A stretch of 61,256 nt of DNA from assembly GCA_016235345.1 (NCBI GenBank), contig JACRLG010000023.1:275479-336734 (forward strand). The letters are read 5' to 3'. The DNA is from Deltaproteobacteria bacterium (GTDB lineage Bacteria; Desulfobacterota; Desulfobacteria; Desulfobacterales; Desulfatibacillaceae). The first letter of the stretch is position 1. Each line of letters opens with the position of its first letter. A model generated the notes under the pieces. It was not told where the DNA came from. It ran no database searches and worked only from the letters and a program-made list of their open reading frames with translations. The position numbers and the translations under genes were made by a program. Of the stretch, positions 17,693-26,015 are shown one piece after another.

Positions 17693-19741
17693 TCACTTGA
17701 AAATCCCCGCCAGATCCGGGTCTTCCTTGGCCTGGGCCGCGTATGAGGGCTTGAGCCCCACGGCCTTGGCCAGCACTCTTTCAGCCTCGCCGGTTCTTCC
17801 CTGGCGGGCCAGGACGCAGGCCAGGTTGTACAGCACGGGCGCGGGCTCCGCCCCAAGGGCAAGGGCGCGGCCAAGATCGGATTCGGCTTCGGAAAGCCGC
17901 GAAAGGGCCGCAAGGGAAAGCCCCCGGCCCGCGCGGGCTTCGCCGTCCATGGGGTTTCGGGCCAGGGCTTCGTCGAAGACAGACAGCGCCTCTTCCGGCT
18001 CGTTCATGGTGACAAGGAGCATCCCCAGGTTGCAGCGGGCCAGGGTCAGGGAAGGATCGAGCGAAAGGGCGCGGCGAAGGTCGGCAAGGGCCTCCGGGAG
18101 GCGTCCCAGGGAGCGGAGGCTTTCGGCCCGGTTATAGAGGGCCACGGCGTTATTCGGATTGATTTCAAGGGCCTTGCCGTACAGGGAAAGGGCCTCGTCG
18201 TGATTTCCCCTTTTGGCCGCGCCGGTTCCCAGGGCGTTATAGGGTACATCGAAGGTGCTTTCGATGTTTCGGGGCACGAAGGAATACGGCCAGTAAACGC
18301 CAAGCGCCACCACGGCCAAAACCGCGCATGAAGCCCCAGGCAGCAGACGGCGGCGGTGCCTTAAGGCGTCGGGAAGGCCCGTCAGAAAAACGCCGCCCGT
18401 GGCGCACAAAAGGGGCAGGATGGGAAGCCTGTAGCGGGAGGCCACGTGAAAGGCGATCACCGAGCCTGCGTAAACCGCGAAAAACAGGGCAGGAACGAAA
18501 AATCTCCGGCGATCCGGCCAAAGCATGACGAAGCCCGCGAGCCCCAGGCAGAGAAGCAGCCCGGAGCCTACGAAAAGCGCCCTCAGTACGGGAAAACGGT
18601 GGCGGGCGAAGTCGAAGGAGTAGTTGTCGGCGATTTCCAAGGCCGAGAAAAACATTGCGGCCTTTCTGAGCAGAAGGCGCGAGGTGTCGCCCGGGTGGTC
18701 AATCACGTAATCGAGGCCCCGGCGGAGATAGAAGCGTGAGACATCAGAGGATTTCATGTGCGTCCGCCCCGAAAGGCGTTCGGCCTCGCGCCTGAAATCC
18801 TCCTCCTCGAACTCCGGCACAAGACGCACGTTTTCCGGGTTTTCAAAGGCCCCTTTCGATTCCGGCCCGTTTCCGTAGTAGAAATTCTGCCCTCCCTGGC
18901 TTGTGAGAAGCACGAAATCGCCCTCGGCAAGATAATTGTGGATGCTTGCGGGCGACACCGCCGCGAAAAAGCCTGCTGCGTAGAAGATGGCCGGGATGAG
19001 CCTGCTGGCGGTCGGCCCTTTTGCCGCAAAAACCAGCCACACGCAGAAAACCGGCACGAAAAGAAGCAGATTGGCCCGTGTGAGGGCGGCAAGGCCCAGA
19101 AAAACGCCCGCCAAAAGCGACATCCTGGCGGAAGGGCTTTTCCCCGCCTTTAGGGCCGCGTAAAGGGCTGTGGAAACAAGGAGGATTCCAAGGGGCTCCT
19201 TGCCCAGAATTCCGTCGTAAAACAGAAAGAGCCCGCAGAGGATATGAAGAAGGGCCGCCGCGATTCCGGCCCGCCTTCCGCCGAGTTCCCGCCCGATTCC
19301 GTATATCAGGACCGTTGAAACGCTGGACAGGATAACGTTGAAAAGCCGCGCCGTCAGAATCGACTGCCCGAAAACGGAATACAGCAGGGCCAGGATGTAG
19401 GGGTAGAGGCCATCCTGGTAAAAGGCGCGTGAGGCGATGAGCTTTCCGCCCATTATTTCCAAGGCCTTTTCATGGTAGGCCTCGGAGTCTATCACAAGGG
19501 TCGAAAAATAGTCGTCGTTACGCAGAATAAAAAGGTAAATAAGCCTGAGGGCAAGGCTTGCGCAGAAAAGGATAAAGGGGTAACTAAGATGAGGCGGGAG
19601 CCGAAAATACCGAAGGGCGACCCCGGAGGGCGGAGCGATAGGCCCCCCCGGCCCTTTTCCGGCGGCGTTCCCTGAAACCGGCATCTTATCTTTTTTCGGG
19701 CGACGGCTCATGGCGTTTATCGTAACCGTTCGGAAAGGCAT
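17693..19741 (-). CDS. GT-C glycosyltransferase-like membrane protein with C-terminal TPRs
   Basis: 682 residues. After a basic, Pro/Gly-rich cytoplasmic N-terminus, about ten hydrophobic segments cover residues ~50-500. The first extracytoplasmic loop contains RNDDYF and SEAYHEKA, placing acidic residues where PMT/ArnT-type GT-C enzymes keep their catalytic Asp/Glu. Residues ~505-680 hold about five TPR units (for example NPNNAVALYNRAESLRSLGR). It probably transfers a sugar from a polyprenyl carrier to a surface or periplasmic acceptor. It differs from the three TMTC-like paralogues at 55-60 kb but shares the architecture. Divergent from the radical SAM gene, with 11 nt between starts. A start ten codons in is possible. 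Confidence 0.7.
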   Translation of the reverse strand: MPFRTVTINAMSRRPKKDKMPVSGNAAGKGPGGPIAPPSGVALRYFRLPPHLSYPFILFCASLALRLIYLFILRNDDYFSTLVIDSEAYHEKALEIMGGKLIASRAFYQDGLYPYILALLYSVFGQSILTARLFNVILSSVSTVLIYGIGRELGGRRAGIAAALLHILCGLFLFYDGILGKEPLGILLVSTALYAALKAGKSPSARMSLLAGVFLGLAALTRANLLLFVPVFCVWLVFAAKGPTASRLIPAIFYAAGFFAAVSPASIHNYLAEGDFVLLTSQGGQNFYYGNGPESKGAFENPENVRLVPEFEEEDFRREAERLSGRTHMKSSDVSRFYLRRGLDYVIDHPGDTSRLLLRKAAMFFSALEIADNYSFDFARHRFPVLRALFVGSGLLLCLGLAGFVMLWPDRRRFFVPALFFAVYAGSVIAFHVASRYRLPILPLLCATGGVFLTGLPDALRHRRRLLPGASCAVLAVVALGVYWPYSFVPRNIESTFDVPYNALGTGAAKRGNHDEALSLYGKALEINPNNAVALYNRAESLRSLGRLPEALADLRRALSLDPSLTLARCNLGMLLVTMNEPEEALSVFDEALARNPMDGEARAGRGLSLAALSRLSEAESDLGRALALGAEPAPVLYNLACVLARQGRTGEAERVLAKAVGLKPSYAAQAKEDPDLAGIFK

Positions 19742-19752
19742 GGAAAAGATCC

Positions 19753-20739
19753 ATGAAACGGACAGTAGCCTTTGAGAAAAACGCCCGCAACATTTTTTTT
19801 CACGTGCTCACCAACTGCAACCTTTCATGCCGCCACTGCTACATAAACCCGGCCCAGCACGGCAAGGGCATGGTGAGCCTTGCCACGGCAAAAAAGTGGA
19901 TGGCTGAACTTTCGGGGAAAACCGGTGAATCCAACCTCATCCTTCTTGGCGGCGAGCCCACCCTTCATCCCGACCTTCCCGAAATCGCACGGGCCGCGAA
20001 AGAGATGGGCTACGCAAGTGTCACCGTGGACACCAACGGTTTTCTGTTCCACGATTTCCTGGATCGCGTGACGCCAAGCGACGCGGAGGTTATCAGCTTT
20101 TCCATTGACGGGCCGACCGCCGCCAAAAACGACCTTCTGCGCGGCCCCGGCTCCTTCGAGGCCTGCGTATCCGGCATTCGACGGGCGAAGGAGCGCGGCT
20201 TTTCGGTCTCTGTGATCACCACCGTAACGGGCGACACCATAGACGATCTCGCACTCATGCCGCCCCTCCTGGCGGGTCTTGGGGTGAACCGCTTTTTCAT
20301 CCAGGTGATAGGCTTGCGGGGCAGGGGGACCACGGCTGTCCAGGCCCGGCGGGACCGCTGGAAGGCGGTGGTCCCCAAGGTCGCCCAAAACGCCGCTTCA
20401 TTGGGTTTGACCGTGATACATCCCAAGGTTTATCTTGATTCTGATGAGCCCTTCGCCTGCGCCGGGCGCGAGGCTGAAAACTACTTCGTGTTCCCCAACG
20501 GAAGGGTCTATCGCTGCCCCCTGTGCGAGGATTTCCCCCTTCACGCCTACAGCATCAGAAGCGGGCGGCTTAGAAAGCGCCCCGGCATCACCGAGGACAG
20601 GTTTTTTTCCCTCGATATCCCCGAAGGCTGCGTGATCAACCGCCTGATTCAGCCCGGCAACACGGCCTGCGACGAAAAGGGTGGGCCGCTTTTCAAGGTG
20701 GCGTGTTGTATGCTGAAAGAAGAAACAACTCCCGACTGA
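19753..20739 (+). CDS. Radical SAM protein with SPASM-like C-terminus
   Basis: 328 residues. The cluster motif CNLSCRHC (CxxxCxxC) lies near residue 23, followed by GGEPTLHPD and VDTNGF, standard for the radical SAM TIM barrel. The C-terminal third has extra cysteines (FACAGRE, YRCPLCEDF, TACDE, VACC) suggesting auxiliary iron-sulfur clusters as in SPASM or twitch enzymes. Such enzymes often modify peptides or act in cofactor maturation, but no small precursor peptide gene was seen nearby. Nine nt separate it from the glycerate kinase gene, so they are probably cotranscribed. Confidence 0.8.
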   Translation: MKRTVAFEKNARNIFFHVLTNCNLSCRHCYINPAQHGKGMVSLATAKKWMAELSGKTGESNLILLGGEPTLHPDLPEIARAAKEMGYASVTVDTNGFLFHDFLDRVTPSDAEVISFSIDGPTAAKNDLLRGPGSFEACVSGIRRAKERGFSVSVITTVTGDTIDDLALMPPLLAGLGVNRFFIQVIGLRGRGTTAVQARRDRWKAVVPKVAQNAASLGLTVIHPKVYLDSDEPFACAGREAENYFVFPNGRVYRCPLCEDFPLHAYSIRSGRLRKRPGITEDRFFSLDIPEGCVINRLIQPGNTACDEKGGPLFKVACCMLKEETTPD

Positions 20740-20748
20740 GGACAAAAG

Positions 20749-22077
20749 GTGCAAGGACCGCTTGTAAACGACGCCCGCCACATCTTCCGGGCCGCCCTGG
20801 CCGCAGCAGACGCGGGCGAGGCCGTCAGAAGGACGCTTGCGCTTTCGGAGGGCGACCGGCTGAAGGTGGGCGAAAGCATCCTCTCCCTTTCCGGCTACGA
20901 CCGGATTTACGCGGTGGGGGCGGGAAAGGCTGTGGTTCCAATGGCGGCGGCCCTGGAGGACATCCTGGGGGAGAGGCTCACAGCCGGGGCGGTGGTCACC
21001 AAGTACGGCCACGCCGGGCCGCTTTCCAGAATCGAGGTGATGGAGGCCGACCACCCCATACCCGACACCCAGGGGCTTTCCGGGGTGCGGAAAATTCTGA
21101 AGCTCATTACCCCGGCAAACGAGCGCGACCTGGTTTTCTGCCTCTTTTCCGGCGGGGCCTCGGCCCTTATGCCCCATCCAGCCGAAGGGCTCACCCTTCA
21201 CGAAAAGCAGACCGCTACCACGCTCCTTTTAAAAAGCGGGGCGCGCATACATGAGGTCAACACCGTCCGCAAGCACCTTTCGATGGTGAAGGGCGGCAGG
21301 CTTTTAAAGGCCGCGCATCCGGCGAAAACGGTCACCATCATGATCTCGGACGTGATAGGCGACGACCCCTCGGTTATAGCCTCAGGCCCCACTTCTCCAG
21401 ATTCGAGCACCTTCGGAGAGGCCATCGAGATTCTTTCCCGCTACGGCCTTTCAAGCCGGGTCCCCAGGGCCGTCTCCAACTGGCTGGAGCGAGGGGCGCG
21501 CGGCGAGATTCCCGAAACCCCCAAGCCTGGCGATCCGATTTTCGATTCGGCCATCAACATCGTGGCGGCAAGCCTCGGCCTTAGCCTCAACGCGGCTGAA
21601 AAAATGGCCCGCTCCAAGGGCTACAACACCTTAGTCCTCACCTCCCGCCTTTGCGGAGAAGCACGGGAGGCCGCCAGGGCACTCTCCGCCGTGGCCCTGG
21701 AAGCGGCTCTGAACGGCAGGCCCGTGAAACGGCCCGCCTGCATCATTTCGGGCGGCGAGACCACCGTTACGGTGGCGGGCGGCGGCCTGGGCGGGCGCAA
21801 CCAGGAACTGGCCCTGTCGGCGGCCCTGGAGCTTGACGGAGACCCGGAAATCCTCCTCCTTTCCATAGGAACCGACGGAAGCGACGGCCCCACCAGGGCT
21901 GCGGGCGCTCTTGCGGACAACACCACCGTAAAGCGTGCCAGGGCCGCCGGGCTTTCGCCCGAAGCCTTTTTGAAGGCCAACGACTCCCACCGTTTTTTCG
22001 AGGCCCTGGGCGACACCGTCACCACCGGCCCCACCAGAACCAACGTAATGGACATGCAGGTTTTTCTGATTCCCTGA
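20749..22077 (+). CDS. Glycerate 2-kinase (MOFRL family)
   Basis: 442 residues from a GTG start 9 nt after the preceding stop. The GckA/TtuD-type glycerate kinase pattern is clear: VGAGKAVVPMAAALE, FSGGASALMP, SGPTSPD and the C-terminal MOFRL segment SGGETTVTVAGGGLGGRNQE with SIGTDGSDGPT. It phosphorylates D-glycerate to 2-phosphoglycerate, feeding pyruvate kinase. Second gene of a two-gene unit with a radical SAM protein; the functional link is unclear. Confidence 0.9.
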   Translation: MQGPLVNDARHIFRAALAAADAGEAVRRTLALSEGDRLKVGESILSLSGYDRIYAVGAGKAVVPMAAALEDILGERLTAGAVVTKYGHAGPLSRIEVMEADHPIPDTQGLSGVRKILKLITPANERDLVFCLFSGGASALMPHPAEGLTLHEKQTATTLLLKSGARIHEVNTVRKHLSMVKGGRLLKAAHPAKTVTIMISDVIGDDPSVIASGPTSPDSSTFGEAIEILSRYGLSSRVPRAVSNWLERGARGEIPETPKPGDPIFDSAINIVAASLGLSLNAAEKMARSKGYNTLVLTSRLCGEAREAARALSAVALEAALNGRPVKRPACIISGGETTVTVAGGGLGGRNQELALSAALELDGDPEILLLSIGTDGSDGPTRAAGALADNTTVKRARAAGLSPEAFLKANDSHRFFEALGDTVTTGPTRTNVMDMQVFLIP

Positions 22078-22133
22078 TTGTAGAGGGTAAAATTCCACAT
22101 CCAGTGAGTCGGCAGTAAATCGCCAAAATTTTT

Positions 22134-22162
22134 TTGACAAACGTAAAAAAATGCTGTTACAT
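22134..22162 (+). promoter_or_regulatory. Possible promoter for the ferredoxin-protein gene
   Basis: TTGACA, a 17 nt spacer, then TTACAT (-10 match 3 of 6). Transcripts from here would carry hairpin element C in their 5' leader. Confidence 0.35.
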
Positions 22163-22223
22163 GTCCTTATCCGGGAGACATGCGAATCCGCCCCCTATCC
22201 TCCCTTTGACAACCCGCATAGCG

Positions 22224-22346
22224 CAGGCTGCTCACAAGCGATGAAATGCAAGGAAGGTGAACAGCGCGGGAAGGAATAGTACTTTTCGTACATGACGCCC
22301 CGCGCTGTGAAACCTGACGAAGCAGTTCGCGCTTGTGGACAGCCTG
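22224..22346 (-). repeat. Hairpin element, copy C
   Basis: The outer stem is CAGGCTGctcACAAGCG with CGCTTGTggaCAGCCTG: 7 bp, a 3x3 loop, 7 bp. The inner stem is CAGCGCGGG with CCCGCGCTG and the apex is AGTACTTTTCGTAC. It ends 17 nt before the start of the ferredoxin-protein gene, so its reading frame runs into that gene without a stop. That explains why a naive longer start exists. It is antisense to both flanking genes. Confidence 0.85.
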
Positions 22347-22363
22347 TAACGAAAGGTAAATCC

Positions 22364-23566
22364 ATGACCCGCAAACAAGCCCCCACCGCAAACCGCATCA
22401 TTCTGAACAGCGACCTCACCGGCTTCGACTCCGCCTCCCGCATCACGGAGGATCACCGCAAGATCATGCGCAACTACGCCTCGCCCCTGCTTTCCGGGCC
22501 CGCGCCTACGGACCTTTTGCTTGAAATGATAGCTCACATGTTCACCGAGGAGGAGGCCGCCATAGCCGCCCACCTTCCTCCGCTTCGCCCCCGCACGGCC
22601 CAGAAGGTGGCCGAAAAAACAGGCAGGAGCGTTAACGAGGTCAAGGGCATCCTGGACCATCTTTCCTTCCGCAAGGCCATAATCCTGGCATCGGGCACGC
22701 CGTCCAAGTACGCCATCATGCCCATAGTTCCCGGCACCTTTGAAATGGCGCTCATGACCAAGGACCTTTCCACCAGAAACGAGTGGCACAAAAAATTCGC
22801 ACAGTACTTCGAAAAGCTCTGGGAAACCGGCTATATCGCCGATTACAAGCGCTACAGCAAGGCCCTGGTGCGGTACGTGCCGGTGCAGTCGCTTACCGGC
22901 TCGCTCCAGTCCGCCTGGCCCTCGGATTACCTGGACGAAATTCTCTCCCGCTACGACGATTTCGCGGTCACCCACTGCCAGTGCCGCCTTGCCATGGAGC
23001 TTTCGGACAAGGGATGCGGAAAGCCCCTGGAGGCCTGCGCCAGCTTCGGCCCCCTGGTGAAGCCCCTTCTGGAGCGCGGCCTGGCCCGGAGGGTGGGCAA
23101 GGCCGAGATGCTGGCCATCAAGAAGAACGCCGAGGAAAACGGCTGCGTCACCTGGCTCATGAACGCCGCCGGCGACCCCAAGGGCGACTGCTCCTGCTCC
23201 TGCTGCGGATGCTGCTGCCACGCCCTTCGCTCGGTCACCCAGTACAACGTGCCGGGCATGATCGCCACCCCGCATTTCATGCCGGAAAAAGCCGAGGAAA
23301 AGTGCAAGCGCTGCGGCCTTTGCGTCAAGGCCTGCCCCATGAACGCCTGGACCGCGAACCCGGACAAGACCGTCTCCTTTGACCGGAAAAGGTGCATCGG
23401 CTGCGGCCTGTGCGTGGTGTCCTGCAAGCCGGGGGCCTTAAGCCTTTCCCCCATCGGGAAGGTGAAGCCGCCGGAGGAGAACTACCTATCCCTCTTGTTG
23501 AAGCTCTTTCCGGGCTTTGCGGCCAACTCGGTTTCAGTGTTTGCAAAGCGCATCCTTAAGTTGTAA
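22364..23566 (+). CDS. 4Fe-4S ferredoxin-domain protein with Cys-rich knot
   Basis: 400 residues from the ATG after GAAAGG; codons upstream belong to the hairpin element. The N-terminal half is helical with a winged-helix-like segment (RPRTAQKVAEKTGRSVNEVK, residues ~75-95). The middle has CQCRLAMELSDKGCG and the unusual run CSCSCCGCCCHA (~residue 290). The C-terminus has two ferredoxin motifs, CKRCGLCVKACP and CIGCGLCVVSC. I know this layout from uncharacterised deltaproteobacterial 4Fe-4S proteins, and the Cys pattern may ligate extra clusters. Soluble, no signal peptide. Redox partner unknown. Confidence 0.75.
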   Translation: MTRKQAPTANRIILNSDLTGFDSASRITEDHRKIMRNYASPLLSGPAPTDLLLEMIAHMFTEEEAAIAAHLPPLRPRTAQKVAEKTGRSVNEVKGILDHLSFRKAIILASGTPSKYAIMPIVPGTFEMALMTKDLSTRNEWHKKFAQYFEKLWETGYIADYKRYSKALVRYVPVQSLTGSLQSAWPSDYLDEILSRYDDFAVTHCQCRLAMELSDKGCGKPLEACASFGPLVKPLLERGLARRVGKAEMLAIKKNAEENGCVTWLMNAAGDPKGDCSCSCCGCCCHALRSVTQYNVPGMIATPHFMPEKAEEKCKRCGLCVKACPMNAWTANPDKTVSFDRKRCIGCGLCVVSCKPGALSLSPIGKVKPPEENYLSLLLKLFPGFAANSVSVFAKRILKL

Positions 23567-23640
23567 ATGAGAAGGGTCGGCAGAGGGCTGTCGGCGCTAT
23601 ACTGGTTACATTTGCCGTCAGTCAGTCAAAAGGGATGAAG

Positions 23641-24315
23641 ATGAGAAAATTTCTTCCGGTGATGGTTGCGGTTCTTTTGTCCGTTTGCGCGTCCCTTTCC
23701 CTGGCCGGACCCAAAAAGCTCACCGTCGATCAGGTGCTTTCGGGCATCGAGGGCCGGTACAAAACAAGCGGCATGTGCGCGAAATTCTACCAGGAAGCCA
23801 CCCTTGCGGGAATGGGGATATCCGACAACGCCACCGGCTCGGTTTGTTTCAAGGCCCCGGACAAGATGGCCTGGAAGTACGAAAAGCCCGAGGAGCAGGA
23901 GGTGGTCACCGACGGCAAAATTCTGTGGATTTACCGCAAGGTGGACAACCAGGTGATGGTGGGCGAGGCCGGGGCCTTTTTCGGCTCCGGCGAGGGTGCG
24001 AGCTTTTTTTCGGACGTGACCCGGCTGAAAAAAATGTTCACAGTAAGTTTCGCCAAGGGCATGATTCCCGAAAAATGGTCCAAAAGCGGCTGGTACGCCT
24101 TAAGGCTCATCCCCAAGAAAAAGCGCCCGGAATTCGTGGAGCTAAACCTTGCGGTTGACGCCAGGACCTTTGAAATCCAGGAATCCGTCTCCAAGAATCA
24201 GGCTGGCGACAGCACTCGGATTCTTTTCTACGATCTTGCCTTCAACCAGAAGCTGCCGGACTCCAAATTCGTCTTCATCGCCCCTAAGGGAGCGGACGTG
24301 ATGAAGATGGAATAG
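23641..24315 (+). CDS. lolA: LolA-like outer-membrane lipoprotein carrier
   Basis: 224 residues. The ATG at 23641 has AGGG at a spacing of six; an ATG two codons upstream does not. A signal peptide (hydrophobic core FLPVMVAVLLSVCASLSLA) is followed by the LolA fold: VLSGIEGRYKTSGMCAKFYQ, GSVCFKAPDKMAWKYEKPEEQEV and DGKILWIYRK are characteristic. It ferries mature lipoproteins across the periplasm, consistent with lnt and the many lipoproteins in the window. Confidence 0.85.
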   Translation: MRKFLPVMVAVLLSVCASLSLAGPKKLTVDQVLSGIEGRYKTSGMCAKFYQEATLAGMGISDNATGSVCFKAPDKMAWKYEKPEEQEVVTDGKILWIYRKVDNQVMVGEAGAFFGSGEGASFFSDVTRLKKMFTVSFAKGMIPEKWSKSGWYALRLIPKKKRPEFVELNLAVDARTFEIQESVSKNQAGDSTRILFYDLAFNQKLPDSKFVFIAPKGADVMKME

Positions 24316-24372
24316 GGAAGACGGTGAAAAAATCGTGGCTACGGCGTCCGTGATTACACCTCCCGGCCATTC

Positions 24373-24414
24373 GTAGGTTGGGTGGTTCTGCCCGTAGGGC
24401 AGGTTCACCCAACA
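24373..24414. repeat. GTAGGTTGGGTG palindrome, copy 2
   Basis: GTAGGTTGGGTG on the left and CACCCAAC on the right surround a GC-rich inner hairpin (TGCCCgtaGGGCA). It begins 57 nt after lolA and ends 20 nt before an AT-rich gene. Confidence 0.8.
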
Positions 24415-24434
24415 ACTTTTTAATGTGGTGACAT

Positions 24435-25040
24435 ATGGAGTTTATAAGAAAATTTTTTAAGTTATCAAAAAAGATGATTGAGCCTGTAATAGCTGACGTT
24501 AGCTCCAATGAATCGCCTATGATATTGCTGGATATTAAAATATGTAATATATCTAAACTCGCTGACGGATTAAGTCCTGTTGATTTAATCAACTGCATTA
24601 AATTTTTTCAGCAAATTTGTTATAAAATTGTATATGAATTTGGTGGCCAAATTAATAAATGCGAAACTGATCATGTTCAATCTTTTTGGTTATTAGCTCA
24701 AGATAGTTATTGTACTAATTTTATCGAATATGGTAGTGCAGCGTTTAAAATAATTCATGAATTAAAAAATATTAATTTGAAATATGTGCATAAAAAAATT
24801 TACAGCATACCTGTGAATTGTATTTTAACTATGGGATCGTGTGGATATTTTATAAAAAATAACGAGATTGTTAATGTTATTGGGCTTCCAGTTATTAGGT
24901 TAAATAGATATATGAAATTAATAGGTAAGATAGAAAATTCTATTGTAGTAGATGACTCAATTAAAAATATATTTAAAGATTATACATACAGCAGAATTGA
25001 GGCATCAGAAGAGAAATTATATAAATTACATCAGATTTAA
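24435..25040 (+). CDS. AT-rich gene, degenerate class III cyclase-like domain
   Basis: 201 residues. ILLDIKICNISKLADGLSP followed by FFQQICYKIVYEFGGQINKC mirrors the start of class III nucleotide cyclase domains (DIRGFT, LSP, FGG-INK). The first metal-binding Asp is present and an Asp occurs where the second is expected (ETDH). The usual glycine there, and the later NTG..VGNIG and Asn/Arg transition-state residues, are missing or unclear (TMGSCGY, VIGLPVIRLNRYMK remain). It is probably catalytically dead or strongly divergent. Base composition is far more AT-rich than both neighbours, and a GTTGGGTG palindrome lies just upstream. Confidence 0.5.
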   Translation: MEFIRKFFKLSKKMIEPVIADVSSNESPMILLDIKICNISKLADGLSPVDLINCIKFFQQICYKIVYEFGGQINKCETDHVQSFWLLAQDSYCTNFIEYGSAAFKIIHELKNINLKYVHKKIYSIPVNCILTMGSCGYFIKNNEIVNVIGLPVIRLNRYMKLIGKIENSIVVDDSIKNIFKDYTYSRIEASEEKLYKLHQI

Positions 25041-25136
25041 CAGCCGTTACATAGCTATTTTAATTGGCCGCAACAGCACCAGGGCAGGCGCGGCCTATAT
25101 GCCAATGGCGACATTGATAAAGTCAGGAGGATTTCC

Positions 25137-25793
25137 ATGAAAAAATCGCGTTTGGCTGTTCTTTGTTTTTTGGTTTTTCTTATTGGCGCGCCCCAGGCGT
25201 TTTCCGGCGAAGCGGGTAAAAATATCGGCTTGGGGCTGCACGCCGGGCTCACCGTTCCTTCAAGTCCCACCATCGGGGTTGAGAGCACCTTCATCGAAAC
25301 CGATACGGGCGGCACGTCGCCTTCTTTCGGCTGCAGTTTGGACTGGTTTTTCGCCCCTGATTTCAGCGTTTCCCTGGGTGTCGATTACTGTAAATTTTCC
25401 ATCGACGGGAAAAGCGGCGGCGGCAAGGCGGCAATGGGGGACGCCACAACGATTCCGGTTTCGCTTTCGCTGCGCTATCAGCCCACTTTAAACAAGGTGT
25501 TCATGCCCTACATCGGTATTGGAGGCAACTACCTGATTTGCGATTTCAGCGAATCGCAGCTAATTAGGGACGCCATTGCCTCGGTTGGCGTCAACGACAC
25601 CCTTGATCTGGAAAACTCATTTGGTGTCGTGGTTTCAGGCGGCCTGGATTTGATGGTAAGCGACAGGAATTCGGTGGGCATAGGCCTTAGTTATTCATGG
25701 AACAACACCAAGATGGAGATCGGTGGAGAAAAGAGCGACTCGTTCGACCTGAACGCTTTCCAGGCCTCAGTCGGATGGAAGCATTACTTCTGA
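25137..25793 (+). CDS. OmpW-like outer-membrane beta-barrel protein
   Basis: 218 residues with a strong Shine-Dalgarno (AGGAGG) ahead of the ATG. The signal peptide (LAVLCFLVFLIGAPQAFS) is followed by a mature part of alternating hydrophobic/aromatic strands (FMPYIGIGGNYLI, SVGIGLSYSW) ending in KHYF, an outer-membrane assembly signal. An eight-stranded barrel of the OmpW/OmpX-like class is likely. Ligand unknown. It returns to normal GC composition between two AT-rich genes. Confidence 0.72.
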   Translation: MKKSRLAVLCFLVFLIGAPQAFSGEAGKNIGLGLHAGLTVPSSPTIGVESTFIETDTGGTSPSFGCSLDWFFAPDFSVSLGVDYCKFSIDGKSGGGKAAMGDATTIPVSLSLRYQPTLNKVFMPYIGIGGNYLICDFSESQLIRDAIASVGVNDTLDLENSFGVVVSGGLDLMVSDRNSVGIGLSYSWNNTKMEIGGEKSDSFDLNAFQASVGWKHYF

Positions 25794-25895
25794 GCCTGAA
25801 TTTTATTGACGGGTTTCACCGCCGGGTCTTCCGGCCCGGAACAGGTTGCACTGAAAAAATTATTGGGACCACCCGGCCTTCTTAAAAAATTGCAG

Positions 25896-25932
25896 GTTGG
25901 ATGGATCCGTACGAAGTGCGGGTTCATCCAAC
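25896..25932. repeat. GTTGGATG palindrome, copy 3 (compensated)
   Basis: GTTGGATG on the left pairs with CATCCAAC on the right. Relative to the other copies G has become A on one side and C has become T on the other, so pairing is kept. It lies 84 nt upstream of an AT-rich gene. Confidence 0.7.
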
Positions 25933-26015
25933 AGCTTCCCGTGAATTCAAGATGTTGAGTGAAACATCGCCTTTCGGCTCGCCCCCCCAACATACGATAC
26001 AAAAAAGTAGGGAAA

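Noticed and set aside
22292-22363. Longer N-terminus for the ferredoxin-domain protein
   Set aside because: The extra 24 codons are hairpin element C; the ATG at 22364 has its own ribosome site.
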